A stretch of 64,000 bases of DNA from Pomphorhynchus laevis (taxonomy: Eukaryota > Acanthocephala > Palaeacanthocephala > Echinorhynchida > Pomphorhynchidae), in contig WNNJ02003471.1 of assembly GCA_012934845.2 (NCBI GenBank), positions 124,001 through 188,000 on the forward strand. Direction: 5' to 3'. Position numbers and translations under genes: made by a program. The notes under the pieces are model-generated. The model had not been told where the DNA came from. It made no database searches and saw only the letters and a list, made by a program, of their open reading frames with translations. Positions 43,905-55,439 of the stretch are shown piece after piece (within the stretch, counting starts at the first letter, position 1; each line of letters starts with the position of its first letter).

Positions 43905-46230
43905 TTACGGCCACAGATCCAGGGGGATCTGAGCCCCCAACCGATCCAACACGCTGCTTTCCGACTTAACCTCCCGTGGTCTTTAACCCCCCCCCGAAGA
44001 ATCCAATCGGTGCAGACTATGCTGGGTAAACGAGAGACGAGGAGCTTAAGAAATCTTAGCTTTTTCTCTGGGGGACGTCCTCTCAAAAAGAAGACTAATC
44101 CCGAGATATCCCAAGTGCCCCAAAGGCCAACTTGGGTTTTCCCTTTCAATGACAGATGCTGGGCCCGTTTCAGGGCCCACCCAACTTTTTTCAGGATACG
44201 TTTAAGTCTATCCAGGTCGGCTTTCGCCAACCAGTTCACCGTAACGGTGACCCCCAAGTATTTTACACGACTTTTGAATGTGGGGAGTGGTTTAAAGGCA
44301 AATATGGAGGAGAGCGCAGAGAGTGCTGATCTCTTAAGTTATTGCTTTGTAGCAGGGGTGCCAGTAAAAACGACCATCTGCAATTTTGAGGAGTTTAAAA
44401 CAAGATTGGATTTGGGTAATTGGTCTTTTAATCTTAAAAAGAAGCGGCTGATGTTAGAGACTACGTCTTTACACCTGTGTCCAGTGAACAGGGCCGTAGT
44501 GTCATCAGCATACACCACTAGACGTTGTTCGCGTATAAATGTTTTGAATAGGTTAATGGAGGCAGCAAGATATAAGATAGGAGAGAGAGGTGAACCTTGA
44601 GGAACACACATAATAGGGTAGAACTGACGTGCATCAGGGTCGTCTTCATAATAAAATCTCTTGGTGTACAGCATGATGTCCACCCTGTTCACAATTCTCG
44701 CAAGCAACCCGAGGGACCTGAGAGAAGTGATCACAAAAGGAATGGAGGTGCAGTCAAATGCAGCAGAAAAGTCAAGGAAAACAGTTACAACTAGACGATG
44801 GCTATTCTTCCGACATAATTGCTCTACCTCACCTACTGCTGAATGAACCGAGCGACCTTTGACGAACTGATGAAAACCTGGAGCGGTCACATTACGCCTA
44901 CTACTTAAATGGCCGCAGATTTTACGCGCAAGTGCTTTTTCGTAAATCCACACGAGGGCATTTTGAATCGAAATGGGTCGCAGGCCTTTGGGACATGATC
45001 AGGATTTAACCTTAGGAATAAAAACTCTCTTACTAATATTGATGCCTGCTACATCGGACGGCAAGGCTAAAAGCATTGTGACGGCTACCTCCCTTCTATG
45101 ATCGGCTGTCAAAAGCTGACAGACCTGAGAAGAAAGTGGAGCGAAGGATTTGGAGGTGCCCGGAATTTGACCCCAGGAGTTAATGATATCCGTAACAGAT
45201 AAATCCCTACTCCTGAAGTCCCCCAAAGCGGGATTGGTTGAGGTGATTGCGTGGCTCCATAGTTGTGTAGGGCTAGTGACTCCTCTAAAATGTTTTCAAT
45301 GTCTATCTTACCTATCCAACCCAATGCCTTATCCTTCCAACACACAAACTTCTCCTTCTTGAAAATCTTCCAAAAGGAAGTCTGAGAAGGGTTAAGACGA
45401 GCAATACTCGCCCTATCCATACCAGCTTGAACCTATATCTAGTGCTTCAGTATTCATTCGAGAGGGCCTATCTGGCGGAAGCAGAGAGATTAGGAAGGTT
45501 TAGCAATTTAGCTAGGACCTTGAGTTTTGTCGGAGTGGGATTGTAAATGCGACCTTTATAGGTCGTCGATAGAATTGCGGTAGCTTGCGAAAAGAGGAAG
45601 GTATTACATTCGGTTAAGCTCTCATTTCCTATTTGGGGAAAGAGTTGGATAGCCGCCTGAAAGAAGGCCACTCTGATCGGATCAAAATGAAACCTCCTTC
45701 TAAGCAACGTATCCTCCTCTATCTGCCAACGAATAAGGTCATGATATGTTGACAATTGTTGACGCGACTACTCTGTGCAGAGGGGTTTAAGCAACCACCT
45801 CGAGTGGAGCAGTAAAATGTCGAGGATAAAATTTGTAGAAGTGCAATGAAAGGTGGGGGAAGGTGGTTTGTGAATAAAATAACCGTTCCTAGCTCTGCGA
45901 AGTGCTGCGTTGATCCAACGACCAGTTCTGTTGTTGAAGTCCCCAAGTATCATGTCATAGCCGCTGTCGATAATACCATCCAGGATGTCACGGTTCTTGT
46001 GAATCTCCCCTGGACGAATGTAGACATTGGCTAGACTGAGGCGTTTACCGTTTTTACAGAGTGAAACTACCAAACAAGACAGGGCTGGACACGAGAAATT
46101 TAATAGGACAGAGGACCTTAAGGAGCACTTAACTAAGGTCAAGTGTCCTTGAGATGAAGAGGAGTGAGGAGGAGTTATATACGGAGTGAAGTGGGTGGAT
46201 ATATGCTGGGAATAAATCAAGTAATGTCAT
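43905..46230 (-). pseudogene. LINE-1a copy C ORF2 (endonuclease and RT)
   Basis: The AP endonuclease at 45,768-46,220 has SLANVYIRPGEIHKN and YDMILGDFNNRTGRW, carrying the catalytic Asp and Asn. The linker is at 44,999-45,755. The RT at 44,339-44,953 has VFLDFSAAFDCTSIPF, the PQGSPLSPILY motif and an intact VVYADDTTALFTG box. The C-terminal part with FSRKAACWIGWG runs to about 43,905. Frameshifts at about 45,760 and 44,960 and near 44,330 break it, although the RT palm alone is intact over 204 codons. Confidence 0.82.
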
Positions 46231-46499
46231 GGGGGATACGGATAGATCGCGTTTCCTGAAGGACTATAACATCTGCATCTTTACCAGATAGAAGTCTAAG
46301 GGTAGAGGCACCTCCCGAATTCCACCGAAGGATATTCAGTGAAAAAGGCTCACGAGTACTCTGCATATTGATGGATTAGTTGGATTGAGGAATTGCCTAC
46401 CAAGACAGAGCTAGTGCAGGAAGGTTTCCCTTCCCGCCACCAGCTCCGTCCAGAGTAGGTACTTGCCCCTAGGCAGCATCTTCATTTCCCCTTCTAGCT

Positions 46500-47633
46500 T
46501 TAGCTTTCAATAGTTTCCCAATATTTAAAGGGGGATGGAATTGGCCAAAGCCCCCTTTTCTTTGAAGACGGTATTACTGCATTAACCGGAACAACCGGTG
46601 CCGTACGCAGGGCACCGAGCAGATTCTTGACTAACTCCTGTCTTTTCTTATTCACAGCGGCACGGATGTACATGACTCTAAAGATGTCGGCGGCCGTAAT
46701 TCTTGACCCGACTTTAGAAGGCAAGGCAGCTGCTTCGGAAAAAGTGGCCGGCTTCTTGGCACCTGTTGAATAAAATTTGTTGGTATAATCTTTACAGATG
46801 TTACACCTCCTGATCCAGGCAGGGTGACACCCCTGCCTGGATCAGGATGGGGGACCAAGCATTTACAGCCGTCCATTAGGGCCAGGCAGAATGAGGAGCT
46901 ACACACCCCACATGTAGTCGGTAGGATGCAGCTGGAAGCCCATTGCCCCAAATTATGGCACCGACTACAGTGGTGGTATGTAAACTCCTCCCTGCCAACA
47001 ATTTTAAATGATAAATTGAAGCCTAAAAAGGGATTATTAACGAGTATCTCAGCATGATCAATCGCCGCAGAACCGAAAGCAATCGTTTATGGGAAGCCAT
47101 TCTTTCTCTTAAGTTGGCGAAGACTGGAAATATTATACATACTTTTTAGTAATGCAATATCAGCCTCTTCTAGGTGGGCCGGGAGATTCGATATCTTGAC
47201 CGAGGCCATGATTGGTTTTTGTTTAAAAGATCTAAATTCAGACAAATTTGACTTAAAAAATTCAGAATAGCTTTTAAGATACTTAGGTGAAACGAAAGAA
47301 ATTTTTATTTCGGATTCAATGTATCAAACAGAGTTAAAAACAACTCTATTTTTAAATTCCGTGGAATATTTCCTGGGAAAAATATTGAACAATAAATGTC
47401 TCTCAACGGGCATTGAAATCTTTATAATATTCAAATTTGTAAGTTTGGGAATGGGGGGAAGTAACCCCATAGTCACAACCAATAGAAACTGTACTAACCT
47501 TTTGCTTGCAGTGTGAATCATCTGAGAATACATGATATTGTTCTTTTTCGTTGACTTTTGACATTTCGTAAGCAGAAATTTTGCTGGAATTGTAATTGCT
47601 TTGAACCTCCGACATGTTCGTTTCACCACCCAA
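46500..47633 (-). pseudogene. LINE-1a copy C ORF1 (Gag-like, zinc knuckle)
   Basis: The minus-strand frame opens near 47,633 with MGGETNMSEVQ and shifts frame near 47,405. It continues SPKYLKSYSEFFKSN, then MASVKISNLPAHLEEADIAL, which resembles the start of an RRM-like fold. A Cys-rich knuckle follows (CSRCHNLGQWASSC, then CGVCSS), and a basic tail ends about 46,500. Two stops and one frameshift inactivate it. ORF1 proteins of this kind bind the element RNA. This is the only ORF1 of the family in the window. Confidence 0.65.
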
Positions 47634-47689
47634 ATTATTTTTATTATCTAATTGTTATAATTTTGTGTTTTTCTGTTTTATTTTGTTTT

Positions 47690-48700
47690 TGTTCTTTGGT
47701 TGATAATTTTAATGTTAATGTTTTGCTTTATTATGTGATGTTTCACTATTTGATCGCTTTATTTTGTTGTGAATATTTTCTTTTATCAATTGTGTAGCAA
47801 GGCACAACATATAAATACATGTTTATGTTATTTTAATAGAAATTCCATAAGTGAAGTTGATTTTTTTTATTTCTCAACATTATACATTACTTAATCATAC
47901 AGTTGATTTTCAGTTGATTTTGCCATTTATTTATCGCTTTATTTGAGAATATTTTCTTTTATGAATATTTTCTTTTATCAATTGTGTAGCAAGGCACAAC
48001 ATATAAATACATGTTTATATTATTTTAATAGAAAATTCATAAGTGAAGTTGATTTTTTTCATTTCTCAACATTATACATTACTTAATCATACAGTTGATT
48101 TTCAGTTGATTTTGCCATTTATTTATCGCTTTATTTGAAAATATTTTCTTGTAGGAATATTTTCTTTTATCAATTGTGTAGCAAGGCACATGTTTATGTG
48201 ATAAATACATGTTTATGTAATTTTTATGTACAAAACAGTTGTGAATCTTTTATCAATTGTGTAGCAAGGCACAGTAAATAATTACATGTTTATGTTATTT
48301 TAATGTACAAAGCTATAGCAATTTTTCCTGATGATGGCAGTTGCAATTTATTTATCGCTTTATTTTGTTGTGAATATTTTCTTTTATCAATTTTATAGCG
48401 AGGCACATCATATAAATACATGTTTATATTATTTTAATAGAAAATTCATAAGTGAAGTTGATTTTTTTCATTTCTCAACATTATACATTACTTAATCATA
48501 CAGTTGATTTTCAGTTGATTTTGCCATTTATTTATCGCTTTATTTGAGAATATTTTCTTTTATTAATATTTTCTTTTATCAATTGTGTAGCGAGGCACAT
48601 GTTTATGTGATAAATACTTGTTTATGTAATTTTAATGTACAAAACTGTAACAATTTTCCCTGATGATGATGGCAGTTGCCATTTATTTATTGAATAATCA
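47690..48700 (+). repeat. PLE-derived tandem array
   Basis: Three to four units of about 190 bp repeat gcaaggcacaacatataaat, aattcataagtgaagttgat and tttctcaacattatacatta. The last phrase is part of the GIY-YIG coding sequence of PLE-2 (ISQHCTLLNN at about 42,520). So the array fuses a coding scrap to 3' tail sequence. It ends at a CTGATGATGATGGCAGTTGCC motif (48,660). Confidence 0.75.
48660..48690 (+). ncRNA. Hammerhead-like motif closing the PLE array
   Basis: CTGATGA, TG, stem ATGGCA/TGCCAT, but GAAA is replaced by TTAT. It is a decayed copy of the motif at 43,162. Confidence 0.25.
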
Positions 48701-49053
48701 TTCGTGCTTTTATTTACCTTTGTACCTATAAATTATGTGTTCATTAAATTTAAGTTAACACTAATGTAATCACTTGAAAAATGTAAACTTAGATATTTTA
48801 TATACATATTTCGCTAATTAAATGCTGAACATTTTCCATTCAGGCATCGGGCTGACTGGAAGAAGTAGCAAACATCGCGTGACAATTCTGGAATTCGAAA
48901 ATAATGTTACAGTTTATAATCGTGTTATAAACAGTTATGCGTAAGGTTTTTTTTCAGGTCATTGTGTGAATAAAGTGAGTTTACTCACCTTGTTCAAGCT
49001 AAACTTTACAACATTATCAATTTCTGCAAACGGAAACAGTTGTTTGAACAATA

Positions 49054-49413
49054 ATGCACGGGTTTGGAGGGGGCTTCGGAGGAGGAGGTGGTGGCTTCGG
49101 AGGATGTGGATGCGGCGGATGCTGTTGTAAGCCAACATGCTGTCAAAATCAATGCTGCAATAATAATTGTTGTCAACAGAACAACCAGCAAAACTGTTGC
49201 AATCAGAACCAATGCCAGCAATGTCACAATAAGCAACACAAAAATAATAGCTGTTGCAAAAGGTATTATCACACGACAACTTGTTGTTCAAGTAACTGCT
49301 GTGATAATTGTTGTTGTGACTGTGGACAATGCTGTCAAGGATGTTGCCATAACCAAAACTGCTGTAACAATTGCTGCAATAATTGCTGCAATAGTAATTG
49401 CTGTTGCGGATAG
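49054..49413 (+). CDS. Small Cys/Gly-rich protein 3
   Basis: An intronless 119-codon frame from ATG (MHGFGGGFGGGGGGFGGCGC) to TAG, with AATAAA at 49,467-49,472. The Gly-rich head is followed by CCCKPTCC and CCQQNN-type repeats, then the shared core RYYHTTTCCSSNCCDNCCC-DCG, and a tail of CCNN repeats. The core matches the gene at 24,774, so the two belong to one family despite different heads. There is no signal peptide. Low-complexity Cys/Gly proteins often become disulphide-linked structural material. Its cell type cannot be told from sequence. Confidence 0.72.
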   Translation: MHGFGGGFGGGGGGFGGCGCGGCCCKPTCCQNQCCNNNCCQQNNQQNCCNQNQCQQCHNKQHKNNSCCKRYYHTTTCCSSNCCDNCCCDCGQCCQGCCHNQNCCNNCCNNCCNSNCCCG

Positions 49414-49685
49414 ACATATTAATGTAAACAACAAAATACAGCTTGTAGATTGTAGTTCAATTTTTAAATAAAGTTTCTTATTTTTATTGCTTTTTGAAAG
49501 CTTACATGATAGATAAAAATCATTAGTTTATAAATATAAGAATTATTATTCAAAGTTAACTTCTAATTAAAACAATTTTTGAAAGCGAACTATTTCAAAT
49601 TCACAAACTCTAAATAATAAAAGCTTCTGAATAATAAACGTTTGCAATTCAAACGACAAGATCACTTATACATAATAGAATTACT

Positions 49686-50420
49686 GTCTGTACGCTGATG
49701 GTACCACATCCTTGTTCACTGGACACAGGTGCAAAGACGTAGTCTCTGACATCAGCCGTTTCTTTTTAAGATTAAAAGATCAGTTACCCAAATCCAATCT
49801 TGTTTTAAACTCCGCCAAATCGCAGGTGGTAGTCTTCCATGGCATCCCTGCAACAAAGCAGAAACTTAAGAGATTAGCACTATCTGCCCTCTCATCAATT
49901 TTGACTAATCAACAACTCTCTACCTTCACGAGTTTAGTAAAATAAATGGGGTTCACCGTTACGGTGAACTGGTCGGCGAAAGCTGACTGGATATACTTAA
50001 ACGTATCATGAAGAGAGCTAGATGGGCGCTGAAACGGGCTCAGCATCTGTCATTGAATGGATTAACTGAGGTGCCCCTCTGGGGCATTTGGGATATCTCG
50101 GGATTAGTCTTCTTTTCGAGAGGACGTCCCCCAGAGCAAAGGCTAAGGTTTCTCAAGCTGCTCATCTTTCGTTTACCCAGCATAGTCTGCCTTGACTGGG
50201 CTCTTCGGGGAGTGAAAGACCCAGGGTGGTTCAGTCGAAGAGCGGCATGTTGGATTGGATGGATGGCTCAGATCCTACCGGACCTGAGGCCGTAATGAAG
50301 AAGACGATAAGAAGATGATAAATAAAGAATTTAGACTAAGTTCTTTATTTTTCTTGTTTAACTGAACTTATTATTTATTTATCCTGTATATTTTATATTC
50401 TTAAGAAAGTCTATTATTAT
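49686..50420 (+). mobile_element. 5'-truncated LINE-1a copy D
   Basis: Starts abruptly at the RT catalytic region (VYADGTTSLFTGHRCKD, with the second Asp mutated to Gly). It then covers the RT thumb and C-terminal region (49,712-50,295) with two frame breaks. It ends in GAGGCCGTAATG, a 3' UTR and a CTATTATTAT tail. Confidence 0.82.
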
Positions 50421-51489
50421 TTAATTACCGTATGTATTAAAACAAATTGATTGATGTACGTTCTTAATATTAAATTTAATACTATTTATAGAAAGAAATT
50501 CATAAACCACAATTACCACATCTAGTTCCTAGGATTTTGTGATTAACGTATTGATTTTCAAGTTTATGAATAACATAAGTCTTTTAGATCAGTTTTATAT
50601 GATCAATTAATTTTTCCTGTGCTAATTTAATTTCATTTAAATTTTCCCGGATATATGTAACGTTAAAAGTTTCCATGAATAAATTGTTTTCGGTCAATTT
50701 TCAAATTCTCTAAATTATGTACCATTTAATCGTCTTACGAAGCCTAATTTAAGCTTAATTCCTTACTCAATTCAAGCTTAATTCATAAGCCTAATTAAGC
50801 TTACTTCTGATCATCATAAGACTTCAACATGTTTATTGACAGTTCATTTAAAAGATCAAAATATTTACATTTTGCATTATGAAGTATATTAAACATTTCT
50901 ATTGACAGTCCATTTAAAAGATCAAAATATTTACATTTTGCATTATGAAGTATATTCGAGTATAGTATTTCGACATTCAAAGTTTGTCAGTGTCTATTAA
51001 ATGCGTTAAATAATAAACTTGCACCTGTATATTTAATAAAACAGATTATCTGTTTTATTAAATAAAAATAATCTTTTATTTAATAAATAATCTTTATCTG
51101 TTGCAATTTCTGAAACAGGTAAAGATTTTGTAGGGGTTATGAATCAGATCAGCTAACAAAGTATATGCATTTTATACTACATAAAAATTAAAATAATGAT
51201 AAATAATTTTAAATATTAAATAATTATATAATATCTTATATAATTTTTATTCAAATCAATCAGATCTGATAACTTAGTCTACGTATTTTATACTATTTAT
51301 AAATAAAAATAATGAAAAAATAAAATAAATAATTTTAAATAATTAATAATTTGTGTAATTTATTAATTATAAAAAATAATTAAATAATTAATAATTTATT
51401 ACCGGGAAAACAAAGTGCACAGGTCAATAATGAAATATTGGTAGAACAAGTCAAATCAGTTAACTGAGTCTACGTATATTAAACTATAT
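50420..51489. other. AT-rich spacer
   Basis: A segment with ttaaaagatcaaaatatttac is duplicated at 50,850 and 50,912. Words near 51,140-51,480 (gatcagctaac-aaagtat, acgtattttatact) recur elsewhere in the window as low-level repeats. No gene is visible. Confidence 0.4.
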
Positions 51490-52790
51490 GTAAATCAAAA
51501 AAGATAAATACTAAATAATAAGTAATTATATAAATACCGCACTACACCTGCAGTGTTGCAGTTACAATTATTATTAATATTTAATGAAAAACATTTGTTT
51601 GTCGTATTACTTACGATACAATTATTATTTATAACATCACAAACTATACAATTTTTTCTGTTACATTTAAAAGATCTAAAATTGAAATCATTAGTACTTA
51701 CGTATTTTTCCAATCTGGTAGAGTACATGTAACTTTTAAGTCATAATTTTAACGTTGCTTTTTCGGTGTCGCCACCTAGTTTAGTTGACTCAGACTAAAC
51801 TTACAACGGGCCATCCAGCAGCATGTGACAGGGGGTTGCCCTGCTTAAGTCGTTTGCAGGCTGGAAAAAGATTTATAAAGATCTACCACCTTCACTCCAT
51901 GCTCTACGCGACTCACCCATTGGCTATTACCTGGTCTCTTAAACGTGATCACATAATATTGAATATAAATAATATTGTAATAATATAATAATATATTATA
52001 ATATTGTTTATTATGTACTATACTACTTCTGCCAATTCCTTATACCACGACATTCAATCCTAATGGGTACATGGAATTAAGCATTTTTATCTATACATTT
52101 ATTAATGAATTTTATGGTCAGTTATTGTTTTCTTGGTCAGTTTATATTTTTTTATTGTTATTATTAACATTTATTGTACGATTATAGTATTTTATATTAC
52201 AATAATTGTCTATTATACAACTTAACCTATCATACTCGCTAATTAATCTTTGATTTATTGAACATATGATATCTTTAGAAAAACTTCTTATATTTACATA
52301 AAGATCTTTTAGCTTATTATCCCTTAAAAGTTCTTTTATGACGGTAGCAACATATACCTTATTTTAGTAATATATTTACTTAAATCTGATCCTATTATTT
52401 CTTTACTTTTAGAATTATTTAAAAGTCCGGCTATATTTATGTTATCTATACATTTATTAATGAATTTTATGGTCAGTGTATATTTTCTATTGTTATTATT
52501 AACATTTATTGTACGATTATAGTATTTTGTGTTACAATAACTGTCTATTTTACAACTTAGCCTATTATATTCGTTAATAAATTTTTGATTTATTGAACAT
52601 ATGATATCTTTAAAAAAACTTCTTATATTTACATAAAGATCTTTCAGATTATTATCTCTTAAAAGTTGTTTTAATATTTCTAATTGTTCATTTATATACA
52701 TATCTTTTTTAATATTTTTAACTCTATTTTTCCTATTCCTTTTATCACCATGACTTCTTGGCTTGCGTTTAACCGGATTATTATAATATA
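51490..52790 (-). pseudogene. Internally deleted GIY-YIG/RT element, minus strand
   Basis: Minus-strand pieces follow element order: a basic N-terminal part KRKPRSHGDKRNRKN (about 52,770), then a helical region (52,336-52,701, with KFINKCIDNINIAGLL). A second tandem copy of that region lies at about 52,075-52,330. A Cys-containing stretch (51,495-51,728) reads FKCNRKNCIVCDVI, resembling the zinc-binding link before GIY-YIG domains. The RT itself is missing. It may be the same family as the YIDD fragments. Confidence 0.45.
51785..51960. other. GC-richer island
   Basis: About 175 bases close to 50% GC, with acaacgggccatccagcagc and caggctggaaaaag. The 67-codon frame across it is not recognisable. 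It is an unexplained unique segment. Confidence 0.3.
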
Positions 52791-52799
52791 GTTATTTAT

Positions 52800-53735
52800 T
52801 ATTTACTATACTACTTCTGCCAATTTATTAATTAATGAAGTAAAATTATTAAAAACTAAAAGAACTATTATTATCATTAAATTGCAATAAACTTTATAAT
52901 CAACAAGAATATAATGCTACTCATATTTCTAACTTGCTAACCTGGTAAAATTCCTACAAAATATGTGTCTTAAACTTTAATTGGTTAAATCATACAATTC
53001 ATTAATAATTATATTACAATCATTAATAATTATATTACAATTCATTTGTAATTATAGTTAATGTAAACGAAATAACTTTACTGAATTGTTGATATGCATA
53101 ACACACACTTATCTATTTAAACAAATCCGTTAATGTAATGGCTAGTGTAAAATAATGAATCGTGGAATTGCTCTCGCAAATAATATGAAATAAAGAAGAT
53201 AAATTTTATTTTTGAATTACAAATAATTACAAAAGAGAGCAAGTACTAATTTAAATATGATTAATAAAATAATTTAGTTGTCTTTCCCTGATCATAGAAA
53301 ACACTGAATTACTTTTGGAAATATTTTTAAAAGATAATTCTTTTAAATTACAATATGCTAATTCCTATATAGTGTTTTTTTTGAGAATTTTACTATTAGT
53401 AAATCGACCTCAGAAATGACAAAAAAATTAACTTATATGATTTTTTAAATGGAATTTTTTAATAAAAATGATTTATTTTATATAATTACTTATTCTAATT
53501 TTACTTTTAACATATGTATATGAATATACAAATGTATATGTCAATATGATATCATGTACGAAAATTACTTGACTGCACATTTCATAGGTCACTAAAACAA
53601 GGTAATTGAACATTGAGTAAAATCACGTAACTAAAATAAACTAAAATATTTTAAGAAACAATTTCAGTCTATATTGTATGGGAAATTTAAGGTAGAGTAG
53701 TATTCAATTGAGTGGAATGTGAAACATTGTTCGCG
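52800..53735. other. AT-rich spacer before the Gly-Cys gene
   Basis: No gene or strong repeat was recognised apart from a short duplicated attaataattatattacaat near 53,000. Confidence 0.4.
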
Positions 53736-53739
53736 GACC

Positions 53740-53748
53740 TATAAATTT
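53740..53748 (+). promoter_or_regulatory. Likely TATA box of the Gly-Cys gene
   Basis: TATAAATTT lies in a slightly GC-richer patch. About 23 bases on, GCAGTT could be the initiator. That gives a 5' UTR of about 60 bases before ATG 53,826. Confidence 0.45.
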
Positions 53749-53825
53749 TAAATTTTATTGTAGCAGTTATTCAAAGCAAAAAATATAGAAAACAAAACGT
53801 CTTACTTAATTTTAACTATTTCAAA

Positions 53826-54128
53826 ATGACAGCAGGCTGTTGTGGATGTGGCTGCGGCTGCGGGTGTAACTTCGGATGCGGTTGTGGCTGCGGATGTGGC
53901 TGCGGTTGTGGTAGCGGTTGTGGCTGCGGATGTGGCTGCGGATGTGGCTGCGGATGTGGCTGCGGATGTGGCTGCGGATGTGGCTGCGGATGTGGCTGCG
54001 GATGTGGCTGCGGATGTGGCTGCGGTTGTGGCAGCGGTTGTGGATGCGGATGCGGTTGTGGATGCGGATGTGGATGCGGATGCGGTTGTGGATGCGGTTG
54101 TGGATGCGGATGTGGATGCGGATGCTGA
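53826..54128 (+). CDS. Gly-Cys dipeptide repeat protein
   Basis: An intronless 100-codon frame: MTAGCCGCGCGCGCNFG, then almost pure Gly-Cys with two Ser and one Asn-Phe interruption, ending at TGA. The coding DNA is a 12-bp tandem repeat GGATGTGGCTGC (best between 53,925 and 54,020), so unit number is likely polymorphic. Other reading frames of the repeat are long only because of the repeat. AATAAA lies at about 54,257. Gly-Cys repeats are known from insect high-cysteine chorion arms and from male-germline Cys-rich proteins. Here the role is unknown, but heavy disulphide cross-linking is expected. Confidence 0.7.
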   Translation: MTAGCCGCGCGCGCNFGCGCGCGCGCGCGSGCGCGCGCGCGCGCGCGCGCGCGCGCGCGCGCGCGCGCGSGCGCGCGCGCGCGCGCGCGCGCGCGCGCGC

Positions 54129-54139
54129 TGTGGCGGTGG

Positions 54140-54690
54140 ATTTTAAAGACCATGGACATCTCTTTAAAGCATAAATTTAAATTATACTCAACTTAACTTT
54201 TAAAATAGTTTTCCATTAGAGTTGTATTTTTACCTTCGGTGTATAAACTATGCGCAAATAAACAAATTATAATGTGCAAATTTGCTATTAATAATTTTAT
54301 TATAATTTTAATTAATAAAATAGTAATTATTATAAATATCACAAGATTTTTCCAATCATAAAATAGCAAAAAGAAAAGCCGAAACAAATATTCATTATTG
54401 TAATATATCATCGAGAGATTGTAACTTAATTAAGTACAAGGAGTTACTTATAAAACGCCTTAAGCGCATATGATAATAATGTGAGAGTAAATCACTAGAG
54501 TTTACTGAGATTAGAGTAAGCCTAAATAAATTTTCCAATTATAAATTAGCAATAATTTAAATTATTTTTAATTTAACCTTTTAATATAAAATTTATTGTA
54601 ATTTGTCACCTAAAGAGACATTGTTTAATTCACTGAAAAATTATGAAACTTTGGCATTGGTTGCAATGATCAGTCATTTTCACTGATCAA
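54140..54690. other. AT-rich spacer
   Basis: Contains the polyA signal of the Gly-Cys gene; otherwise empty. Confidence 0.4.
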
Positions 54691-54691
54691 A

Positions 54692-55049
54692 AATTGGGAA
54701 TGAGAGTTTGACCAAATTTAATACCTACCTCTCATCGCAAGCCACCGTGATACTATCGACTACCTATAAAGGTCACATATACAATCCCACTCCAACAAAA
54801 CTCAAAGTCCTAGCTAAAATGCTTCACCTTCCTAATCTCTCTGTTTCAGCCAGACACGCCCTCTCGAATGAATACTGGAGCACTATATATATGCTCCAGC
54901 TGAGTATGGATAATGCAAGCATTTCTTGCCTTAGCCCTTCTCAGTCTTCCTTCTGGAAGATATTCAAGAAGGAGAAGTTTGTCTGTTGGAAAGATAGAGC
55001 ATTAGGTTGGATTGGTAAAATAGGCTTTAATATAGTTTTGAAGGAGTCA
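54692..55049 (+). mobile_element. LINE-1a copy E, internal linker fragment
   Basis: Only the ORF2 linker region remains (NPTPTKLKVLAKMLHLPNLS, SSFWKIFKKEKFVCWKDRA), in one open frame that runs on into unrelated sequence after GGAGTCA at about 55,049. It has no 3' end. It abuts an RNase H remnant from another element. Confidence 0.75.
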
Positions 55050-55126
55050 AAAATGTGGCAGTTCTGGTTTTTGGAGTGGATCATTGATAAGGAGCCCTTA
55101 ATACTACTCGTTTAACATAAGGCATG

Positions 55127-55438
55127 TAATAAACAAGTCTTTGTGGATGCCACCCGGAATCAAATTGGAATTGTTGGAGCGGAAGGGGAGATACACATAT
55201 GTATTACCATATGATCTTCTGATCTGTGAGGCTGAACTACTTGCCGCCTGATGTGGTCATAAGCTATACCCAGACGCAGAAATATACACCGACAATAAAG
55301 GAGTATATTATTCAGTTCTCAAAGGGAGGGCAAAAACGGTGCCTATGGGTAACCATTTCTTGCAGGACATGTATGGTACGTCTATACGATGGATACCCAC
55401 TGATACTAATCTGGCTGACATACCCAGTCGCTGGTAAA
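55127..55438 (+). pseudogene. RNase H domain remnant of an RT element
   Basis: Two frames carry a retroelement RNase H in catalytic order. VFVDAT lies near 55,140. After a frameshift, EAELLAA (followed by a stop) is near 55,228, YTDNKGVYY near 55,275 and NLADIPSR near 55,415. These supply the D-E-D-D residues. The style, with a TDN box and a terminal (A)DxPSR, is that of DIRS-like or pararetroviral RTs rather than of LINEs. The frameshift and one stop show it is dead. Confidence 0.55.
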
Positions 55439-55439
55439 A

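Larger units (their letters stand above)
43790..47640 (-). mobile_element. Near full-length LINE-1a copy C
   Basis: The most complete copy. From 5' to 3' on the minus strand: ORF1, endonuclease, linker, RT, C-terminal region, GGCCGTAAAG word, and a TTATTATTAT tail near 43,791-43,800. Both flanks are PLE-derived, so it is nested in PLE sequence. The family has two ORFs, an AP endonuclease and no RNase H that I can see, in line with the jockey/R1/I group. The exact clade needs a tree. Confidence 0.85.

Noticed and set aside
47324-47797. Plus-strand open frames across the LINE-1a ORF1 region
   Set aside because: They are antisense to ORF1 and its flank, and contain no motif.
49064-49471. Overlapping 135-codon frame in the Cys-rich gene at 49,054
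   Set aside because: It is a shadow of the repetitive TGC/AAC codons in another phase and has no sensible composition or start context.
53821-54196. Long frames in the other phases of the Gly-Cys gene (His-Arg-Ile, Ala-Asp-Val and Trp-Leu-Arg repeats)
   Set aside because: A 12-bp repeat opens every frame. Only the Gly-Cys frame has a well-placed ATG, TATA-like box and Cys-rich neighbours of similar kind.
55127-55438. An integrated viral polymerase
   Set aside because: Only a short RNase H piece is present. Comparable RNase H domains occur in retrotransposons, so a viral origin is not supported.
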